From Erysipelotrichaceae bacterium UBA1783 (lineage in GTDB: Bacteria; Bacillota_I; Bacilli_A; Erysipelotrichales; Erysipelotrichaceae), in assembly GCA_002315205.1 (NCBI GenBank), contig DCGH01000032.1, forward strand, positions 1 through 7,159: 7,159 nucleotides of DNA. The letters run 5' to 3'. Below are positions 1-3,504 of this stretch, one piece after another. Under the pieces are notes generated by a model. The model worked only from the letters and a program-made list of their open reading frames with translations, did not search any database and was not told the DNA's origin. A program made the translations under genes and the position numbers. How positions within the stretch are numbered: the first letter of the stretch is position 1; each line of letters starts with the position of its first letter.

Positions 1-279
1 AATATTATTGAACCAGTTCAAAAGCTAAAAACAGAATACTTAGGCAACAACAATCCTCGTTTACATGTAGATGAGGTGTTAATTGCCCTAACGATCAGTG
101 CACAGTTAAATCCATTAGCTGAAAAAGCAATTAAAGCATTAAAGGAATTAAATGGTGCTCAGCTTCACTCCTCAGTTATTTTATCTCCAGTGGATTCTGA
201 TGTATTCAGAAAGCTTGGCGTTCAGGTAACCTGCGAAGCAAAATATCAGAGCAAAAAGCTATTCCATCCTGGAAAATAA
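1..279 (+). CDS. DUF1846 (UPF0371) family protein, C-terminal 92 residues (5' end outside window)
   Basis: The reading frame is open from base 1 and ends at TAA 277-279, giving the last 92 residues of a longer protein. The stretch NPRLHVDEVLIAL, followed by HSSVILSPVD and VFRKLGVQVTCEAKY, matches my memory of the conserved C-terminus of the DUF1846/UPF0371 family. Family members are roughly 500 residues long, so most of the gene lies upstream. The biochemical role of the family is not established and I do not assign one. The GTG at 76 is an internal Val codon in conserved sequence, not a start. A strong terminator follows 8 bases after the stop, so this gene is transcribed separately from the ribosomal protein genes. 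Lys is mostly AAA here, unlike the AAG-rich ribosomal genes downstream. Family assignment is from recognition, without a search. Confidence 0.8.
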   Translation, partial: NIIEPVQKLKTEYLGNNNPRLHVDEVLIALTISAQLNPLAEKAIKALKELNGAQLHSSVILSPVDSDVFRKLGVQVTCEAKYQSKKLFHPGK

Positions 280-287
280 GAACGTCC

Positions 288-316
288 AAAGGCGCTAAAA
301 GAAGCGCCTTTTTGTT
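288..316 (+). terminator. Intrinsic terminator after the DUF1846 gene
   Basis: A perfect 9-bp stem (AAAGGCGCT 288-296 with AGCGCCTTT 303-311) closes a 6-base AAAAGA loop. The descending arm runs into TTTTT (309-313), then G and TTT. The stem is GC-rich in the middle and is followed by U-rich RNA, the classic Rho-independent form. It isolates the upstream gene from the rplK promoter. Confidence 0.92.
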
Positions 317-320
317 TCAT

Positions 321-369
321 AAAAAGAGCAAAAAAATACCGATAAAAATTAGAAAAAATGTAGTTTTTT
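321..369 (+). promoter_or_regulatory. Phased A/T tracts upstream of the rplK promoter (UP-element-like)
   Basis: Four A-tracts (321-325, 330-336, 344-348, 353-358) and one T-tract (364-369) have centres about 9.5 to 13 bp apart, averaging near 11 bp, close to one helical turn. They end just before the -35 box at 373. Such phasing is known to bend DNA, and A/T-rich sequence here can contact the alpha C-terminal domain of RNA polymerase. Boosting of the rplK promoter is an inference. Confidence 0.5.
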
Positions 370-372
370 CTG

Positions 373-401
373 TTGACAACATAGTGGGTATTTAGTAGAA
401 T
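373..401 (+). promoter_or_regulatory. Sigma-A type promoter for rplK-rplA
   Basis: A perfect -35 box TTGACA (373-378) is followed by a 17-bp spacer and a 5/6 match -10 box TAGAAT (396-401). Transcription should begin near 408-410. That leaves an untranslated leader of about 90 bases before the rplK ATG at 501. It lies downstream of the terminator of the previous gene, so it is the natural start of this ribosomal protein operon. Confidence 0.88.
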
Positions 402-408
402 ATTTGTG

Positions 409-426
409 CACGCATTTTTGCGCGTG
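409..426 (+). promoter_or_regulatory. Hairpin at the predicted 5' end of the rplK transcript
   Basis: CACGC (409-413) pairs with GCGTG (422-426) around an 8-base loop. A shorter alternative is CGCA (411-414) with TGCG (419-422) around TTTT. Because transcription should start at about 408-410, this stem would sit at the extreme 5' end of the mRNA. There it could slow 5'-end-dependent decay. That role is inferred. Confidence 0.45.
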
Positions 427-432
427 GTTTTT

Positions 433-464
433 TGCGGAAGAGGGATGCAACCCTTCAGACCGCA
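433..464 (+). promoter_or_regulatory. Candidate L1-binding leader hairpin (feedback site of the L11-L1 operon)
   Basis: TGCGG (433-437) pairs with CCGCA (460-464), and AGGG (441-444) pairs with CCCT (451-454) around an ATGCAA loop. Between the two short helices is an asymmetric internal loop, AAG on one side and TCAGA on the other. Two short helices around an asymmetric loop is the general form of L1 sites in 23S rRNA and in L1 mRNAs. Its position before rplK-rplA also fits L1 autoregulation. A slipped pairing of the GAA/TTC bases is possible, and I could not compare it with a covariance model. Confidence 0.45.
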
Positions 465-500
465 ACGTAAACATTTTTTACAAGAAAGGAAGTAAAGTTT

Positions 501-911
501 ATGAAGAGAGTTGCTAAAGTTTGTAAGCTACAGTTCCAGGCTGGTGGAGCTAGACCCGGACCTGCATTAGCTGGTGCTGGTATTAACATGCCACAGTTCT
601 GTCAGGCATTCAATGATGCTACTAAGGACAGAAAGGGTGATGTAGTACCTGTAATTATTACTGCATATGAAGATAAGTCATTTGATTTCGTATTAAAGAC
701 TACTCCAGCTGCACATATGTTAAAGAAGGCTGCTGGTATCACAAAGGCAGCTGGCAATCCTAAGACACAGGTTGCTGGTAAGATCACTACTGCTCAGTTA
801 AGAGAAATTGCTGAGTATAAGTTACCTGATTTAAATGCTAACGATGTAGAAGCTGCAATGAAGATTATTGCTGGTACTGCACGTAACATGGGAATCAAGA
901 TTGAAGGATAG
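501..911 (+). CDS. rplK: 50S ribosomal protein L11
   Basis: L11 binds the GTPase-associated region of 23S rRNA at the base of the L7/L12 stalk and takes part in factor-dependent GTP hydrolysis. The 136-residue product has the family landmarks in order: KLQFQAG (9-15), PALAGAGIN (21-29), the YEDKSF segment (56-61), LKKAAGI (74-80), and the C-terminal RNA-binding part with REIAE (101-105), [12 protein letters not shown] (109-120) and GTARNMGI (125-132). The ATG has an AAAGGAAG ribosome site at 485-492. Compared with the usual 141 residues, four are missing from the proline-rich loop: the common ANPAPPVGPALG reads ARPGPALA here. The N-terminus is one residue shorter. Lys codons are 14 AAG to 1 AAA, as expected for a highly expressed gene. 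rplA follows after 12 bases in the same transcript. Confidence 0.97.
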   Translation: MKRVAKVCKLQFQAGGARPGPALAGAGINMPQFCQAFNDATKDRKGDVVPVIITAYEDKSFDFVLKTTPAAHMLKKAAGITKAAGNPKTQVAGKITTAQLREIAEYKLPDLNANDVEAAMKIIAGTARNMGIKIEG

Positions 912-923
912 GAGTAAGAGAGT

Positions 924-1610
924 ATGCCAAGACACGGAAAGAAATATGTAGAAGCTGCAAAGCTTGTTGACAAGACTCAGTCTTACGAATTAAATGAAGC
1001 AATCGAATTAGCAAAGAAGACTTCTTACGCTAAGTTTGATGCATCAATTGAATTATGTTTCAGATTAAACGTTGACCCTCGTCATGCTGATCAGCAGTTA
1101 AGAGGCGCTATCGTTTTACCAAATGGTTCTGGTAAGTCTCCAAGGGTATTAGTTATCACACAGGGACCTAAGGAAGCTGAAGCAAAGAATGCTGGTGCTG
1201 ATTTCGTTGGTGGTAAGGAAATGCTTGATGAAATCAAGAAGGGCTGGTTCGGATTTGACGTAATTATCGCTACACCTGATATGATGGGTGAGTTAGGTAA
1301 GATGGGTAAGATCTTAGGTCCTAAGGGCTTAATGCCAAACCCTAAGACAGGCACTGTTACAATGAATGTTGCACAGGCTGTAGAAGAAACAAAGAAGGGT
1401 AAAGTAACATACAGAACTGATAAGGAAGGTAATGTTGCTTTAATCATCGGTAAGACTTCATTCACTACTGAAGCACTTGCTGAAAACTTCAAGACTGTTT
1501 ATGACGTAATCTTAAAGGCTAGACCTGCTGCTGTTAAGGGCGTTTATATGAAGAACGTTACATTAGCTGCATCAATGGGTCCAAGCGTAAGAGTTGCTCA
1601 TGAAGGTTAA
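924..1610 (+). CDS. rplA: 50S ribosomal protein L1
   Basis: L1 forms the mobile L1 protuberance near the ribosomal E site and, by family precedent, represses its own operon by binding the leader mRNA. The 228 residues match the usual length. Diagnostic segments are [11 protein letters not shown] (51-61), VLPNGSGK (64-71), the highly conserved [16 protein letters not shown] (131-146), [14 protein letters not shown] (157-170) and the C-terminal [13 protein letters not shown] (208-220). A GGAG ribosome site (911-914) overlaps the last base of the rplK stop codon and lies 9 bases before the ATG, which suggests translational coupling with rplK. Lys codons are almost all AAG. No intrinsic terminator follows the stop directly, so read-through into the L10 leader is possible. 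Confidence 0.98.
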   Translation: MPRHGKKYVEAAKLVDKTQSYELNEAIELAKKTSYAKFDASIELCFRLNVDPRHADQQLRGAIVLPNGSGKSPRVLVITQGPKEAEAKNAGADFVGGKEMLDEIKKGWFGFDVIIATPDMMGELGKMGKILGPKGLMPNPKTGTVTMNVAQAVEETKKGKVTYRTDKEGNVALIIGKTSFTTEALAENFKTVYDVILKARPAAVKGVYMKNVTLAASMGPSVRVAHEG

Positions 1611-1633
1611 TTAAAAAATTTATCATTATTTAG

Positions 1634-1785
1634 TTGTTAACAATATACCATAGACAGTAACGACCGTTTAGGTTGAAAAATGTTACCGAGGTAAGAAAGT
1701 TGATATGAAAACTTCAAACCCATCTATGCGTATAGCGTAAATGGGTTTATTTTATATAGACTGGTATATTGATCAATACTAACAA
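1634..1785 (+). ncRNA. Ribosomal protein L10 leader (cis-regulatory RNA of rplJ-rplL)
   Basis: The strings ACCATAGACAGTAAC (1647-1661) and GTTACCGAGGT (1682-1692) are the hallmark of the L10 leader, where the L10(L12)4 complex binds its own mRNA. GTAAC (1657-1661) pairs with GTTAC (1682-1686), with ACC/GGT inside. AAGTT (1697-1701) pairs with AACTT (1710-1714). The outer closing helix is a perfect 10-bp match between CAATATACCA (1641-1650) and TGGTATATTG (1762-1771). A further 6-bp helix, TTGTTA (1634-1639) with TAACAA (1780-1785), reaches the edge of the rplJ ribosome site. In Bacillus subtilis this leader works by transcription attenuation. The terminator-like hairpin inside fits that, but the long closing helix could also affect translation. 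I see no convincing separate promoter between rplA and the leader. Confidence 0.88.
1716..1755 (+). terminator. Attenuator hairpin inside the L10 leader
   Basis: AAACCCAT (1716-1723) pairs perfectly with ATGGGTTT (1741-1748). Inside, CTAT (1724-1727) pairs with ATAG (1732-1735) around GCGT, leaving a small bulge. The descending arm runs into TTTATTTTAT, an imperfect U-tract. In this position it is the likely terminator used when L10(L12)4 binds the leader. Termination here would occur before the 3' strand of the outer closing helix (1762-1771) is made. Confidence 0.68.
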
Positions 1786-1802
1786 GGAAAGGAAGAAAGA
1801 TT

Positions 1803-2309
1803 ATGAACCAACAAGTACTAGAACAGAAGAAGCAGTTAGTTGCTGATATTACAGAAAAGATTCAGAACGCTGCATCAACTGTTGTCGTTGAGTATCGTGG
1901 TTTAACAGTAGCAGAGGTTACTGAATTACGTAGAGCATTACGTGAAGAAAATGTAACTTTAGATGTTTACAAGAATACCATGGTTCAGCGCGCTTCTGAT
2001 AACTTGGGTTATAGCGAATTAGATAGCCAGTTAACAGGCCCAAATGCATTCGCTATTTCAAGCGATGCTGTAGCACCAGCTAGAGTATTATGCAAGTTTG
2101 CTAAGAAGCATGACAAATTAGTAGTAAAGGGTGGTATCGTTGACAATAAGGTTGTCAGCGCTGAAGAAATCAAGGCATTATCTACTTTACCTAACAAGGA
2201 AGGTATGATCGCAATGTTACTTGGATGCTTACAGTCACCAATCCGTTCATTCGCTGCAACAGTTAAGGCAATTGCAGATAAGGAAAATGAACAACCAGAA
2301 CAGGCCTAA
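1803..2309 (+). CDS. rplJ: 50S ribosomal protein L10
   Basis: L10 anchors L7/L12 dimers to the 50S subunit beside L11, and by family precedent its complex with L12 binds the leader RNA just upstream. The 168 residues show the N-terminal RNA-binding domain with VVVEYRGLTVAEVTELR (27-43) and LDVYKNTMVQRA (53-64), then TGPNAFA (78-84). The C-terminal helical tail begins LPNKEGMIAMLLGCLQSPIRS (129-149), the part that carries L12 dimers. The ATG at 1803 is preceded by AAAGGAAG (1788-1795). The gene ends in two tandem in-frame TAA codons (2307-2312). The 25-base gap to rplL supports cotranscription, and I see no terminator in it. Confidence 0.97.
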   Translation: MNQQVLEQKKQLVADITEKIQNAASTVVVEYRGLTVAEVTELRRALREENVTLDVYKNTMVQRASDNLGYSELDSQLTGPNAFAISSDAVAPARVLCKFAKKHDKLVVKGGIVDNKVVSAEEIKALSTLPNKEGMIAMLLGCLQSPIRSFAATVKAIADKENEQPEQA

Positions 2310-2321
2310 TAATTAATAAAT

Positions 2322-2327
2322 GGAGGA
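2322..2327 (+). promoter_or_regulatory. Ribosome binding site that fixes the rplL start
   Basis: GGAGGA lies 7 bases before the ATG at 2335. A second in-frame ATG at 2320 overlaps this site and has no ribosome site of its own. It would add five residues before the canonical MAKLTNEE start, so 2335 is preferred. Confidence 0.85.
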
Positions 2328-2334
2328 AAATAAA

Positions 2335-2718
2335 ATGGCAAAGTTAACAAATGAAGAAATCATCGCTACTCTTAAAGAGATGACAATTTTAGAAATCAAT
2401 GATTTAGTAAAGGCAATCGAAGAAGAATTCGGTGTTACTGCTGCAGTTATGGCTGCTGCTCCAGTTGCTGCTGAAGAAGCTGCTCCTGCTGGACCTACTG
2501 AAGTAACTATCATGTTAAAGGAAGTTGGCCAGGGTAAGATGGCTGTAATCAAGGCTATCAAGGAAGCTGTAGGCGTTTCACTAATGGATGCTAAGAAGAT
2601 CGTTGATGCATGTGCACCTAACGCTCCAGCAGTAGTTAAGGAAAACGTTAAGATTGAAGAAGCTGACCAGATCAAGGAAGCTATCCTTGCTGCAGGCGCT
2701 GTAGTTGAATATAAGTAA
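2335..2718 (+). CDS. rplL: 50S ribosomal protein L7/L12
   Basis: L7/L12 forms the flexible stalk dimers that recruit translation GTPases. Translation from 2335 gives 127 residues: an N-terminal dimerisation helix pair (about 1-33, including LKEMTILEINDLVKAIEEEFGV), an Ala/Pro/Glu hinge (about 36-53), and a C-terminal globular domain from about residue 54 (TEVTIMLKEVG, KMAVIKAIKEAVGVSLMDAKKIV). The C-terminal domain departs from the usual pattern. The common GLGLKEAK reads GVSLMDAK, the E. coli Arg73-Gly74 positions read Lys-Glu, and about four extra residues plus a Cys lie before the PAxxKE turn (DACAPNAPAVVKE, 91-103). The domain is otherwise intact and ends GAVVEYK. The start is supported by GGAGGA at 2322. 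A terminator-like hairpin follows. Confidence 0.97.
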   Translation: MAKLTNEEIIATLKEMTILEINDLVKAIEEEFGVTAAVMAAAPVAAEEAAPAGPTEVTIMLKEVGQGKMAVIKAIKEAVGVSLMDAKKIVDACAPNAPAVVKENVKIEEADQIKEAILAAGAVVEYK

Positions 2719-2750
2719 GATATAATCAATAAACTACAAATAAAATTTTA

Positions 2751-2780
2751 AGCAAAGCCGAATTTTATTCGGCTTTTGCT
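2751..2780 (+). terminator. Intrinsic terminator/attenuator between rplL and rsmC
   Basis: AAAGCCGAA (2754-2762) pairs perfectly with TTCGGCTTT (2768-2776) around a TTTTA loop. AGC (2751-2753) and GCT (2778-2780) extend the stem past a one-base bulge. TTTT (2774-2777) ends the core. The U-tract is short and rsmC begins only 24 bases later, so partial termination is likely. That would let fewer transcripts reach rsmC and rpoB than the stalk protein genes, as with the attenuator known at the same place in E. coli. Confidence 0.78.
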
Positions 2781-2803
2781 ATCTAAGGATAGGAGGTAAA
2801 AAT

Positions 2804-3406
2804 ATGAGTTATTATTTCACCAATGATCCCAATATCAAATCAAACCGAAGGATGATTGACTTTCGGTTTTTGACCGCTTTAGAGAGATTTGCATCAGACA
2901 ATGGTGTATTCTCTAAGGAAACTTTGGATTTTGGCTCAAGAGTAATGCTTGAAACCCTGGTCGGTTTAGATTTGAAAGGGTCTTTACTGGATTTAGGATG
3001 TGGCATTGGCGTAATTGGTATTCTTTTAAAGAAATACAAGCCAGAGCTAAAGGTGACAATGGTTGATGTCAATGAAACTGCTGTTTCCTTAGCGACAGAA
3101 AATTCAAAGCTATATCAGCAAGATAATACCGTACTGGTTTCTGATGGGTTTGCCAACATCAATACTACATTTGATACGATTGTTTCTAATCCACCAATCA
3201 GAACGGGGAAAAAAGTAATCTATGAATTGTTCAGACAGTCATTTGACTATCTGAATGAGGATGGCAAACTTTATCTGGTTATTAGAGATAAGCAGGGTGC
3301 GGCAAGTGCTGTGAAGTATTTATCTACCTTATGCCAGAGGGTTGAAGTAGTTAAAAAAGAAAAAGGTTACTGGATTATTTTGGCTTGTAAAGACTTGACA
3401 AAGTAA
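2804..3406 (+). CDS. rsmC: RsmC-like class I SAM-dependent methyltransferase (probable 16S rRNA guanine N2-methyltransferase)
   Basis: This predicted cytosolic methyltransferase probably methylates a guanine in 16S rRNA using S-adenosylmethionine. The 200 residues show a Rossmann methyltransferase fold: motif I LDLGCGIGVIG (62-72) for SAM binding, an acidic residue after the second strand (Asp88 in MVDVNE), Asp114 in the SDGF turn, and the NPPI motif (129-132) typical of amino-group methyltransferases of the RsmC/RsmD type. It corresponds to the single catalytic domain seen in Bacillota (B. subtilis YbxB), without the extra N-terminal domain of E. coli RsmC. Its place between rplL and rpoB is the same as in B. 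subtilis. The start has a strong AGGAGGT site (2791-2797). Lys codons are mixed (10 AAA, 8 AAG), consistent with modest expression. The last codons contain a promoter for rpoB. Family assignment is firm, the exact target base is inferred. Confidence 0.85.
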   Translation: MSYYFTNDPNIKSNRRMIDFRFLTALERFASDNGVFSKETLDFGSRVMLETLVGLDLKGSLLDLGCGIGVIGILLKKYKPELKVTMVDVNETAVSLATENSKLYQQDNTVLVSDGFANINTTFDTIVSNPPIRTGKKVIYELFRQSFDYLNEDGKLYLVIRDKQGAASAVKYLSTLCQRVEVVKKEKGYWIILACKDLTK

Positions 3407-3423
3407 TCACAACTTGGTAATAT
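3395..3423 (+). promoter_or_regulatory. Probable rpoB promoter overlapping the end of rsmC
   Basis: A perfect -35 box TTGACA (3395-3400) lies in the final codons of rsmC. After exactly 17 bp comes TAATAT (3418-3423), a 4/6 match to the -10 consensus. A perfect TATAAT sits at 3425-3430, but at 24 bp from the -35 it is too far for the usual spacing. Transcription would start near 3430, giving rpoB its own leader of about 75 bases. This allows RNA polymerase genes to be expressed apart from the ribosomal protein transcript. Confidence 0.65.
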
Positions 3424-3451
3424 TTATAATTGCATAAATATACAATTAAAA

Positions 3452-3477
3452 TGGGTTAGAAGGTGCCTTTCGACCCA
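3452..3477 (+). promoter_or_regulatory. Hairpin in the rpoB leader
   Basis: TGGGT (3452-3456) pairs with ACCCA (3473-3477), and the inner AAG (3460-3462) can pair with CTT (3467-3469) around a GTGC loop. The following bases (AATATTGTTTTAGG) are not a clean U-tract, so it is not a convincing terminator. It lies between the promoter and the rpoB ribosome site (AGGAAAGGG, 3489-3497). Any regulatory role is inference. Confidence 0.4.
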
Positions 3478-3504
3478 AATATTGTTTTAGGAAAGGGTGT
3501 TGTT

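Noticed and set aside
602..787. Reverse-strand open frame opposite rplK
   Set aside because: It lies wholly within the firmly identified rplK gene, has no recognisable domain, and is a compositional shadow.
1091..1492. 133-codon reverse-strand open frame opposite rplA
   Set aside because: It is antisense to conserved L1 sequence and shows no known motif. The skewed codon use of rplA explains its length.
2320..2334. Upstream in-frame ATG for rplL at 2320
   Set aside because: It overlaps the GGAGGA ribosome site and would add five residues before the canonical MAKLTNEE start. 2335 fits the family and the spacing.
2721..2726. TATAAT after the rplL stop, as a possible rsmC promoter
   Set aside because: No -35-like hexamer lies 16-18 bp upstream, and the terminator hairpin at 2751-2780 would follow at once.
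2313..2729. 138-codon reverse-strand open frame covering rplL
   Set aside because: It mirrors rplL exactly. The Ala-rich hinge and AAG-biased codons of rplL leave few stops on the other strand.
3425..3430. Perfect TATAAT as the rpoB -10 box
   Set aside because: It is 24 bp from TTGACA and has no -35 match at 17 bp. TAATAT at 3418-3423 has the correct spacing, though the TATAAT could still help melting.
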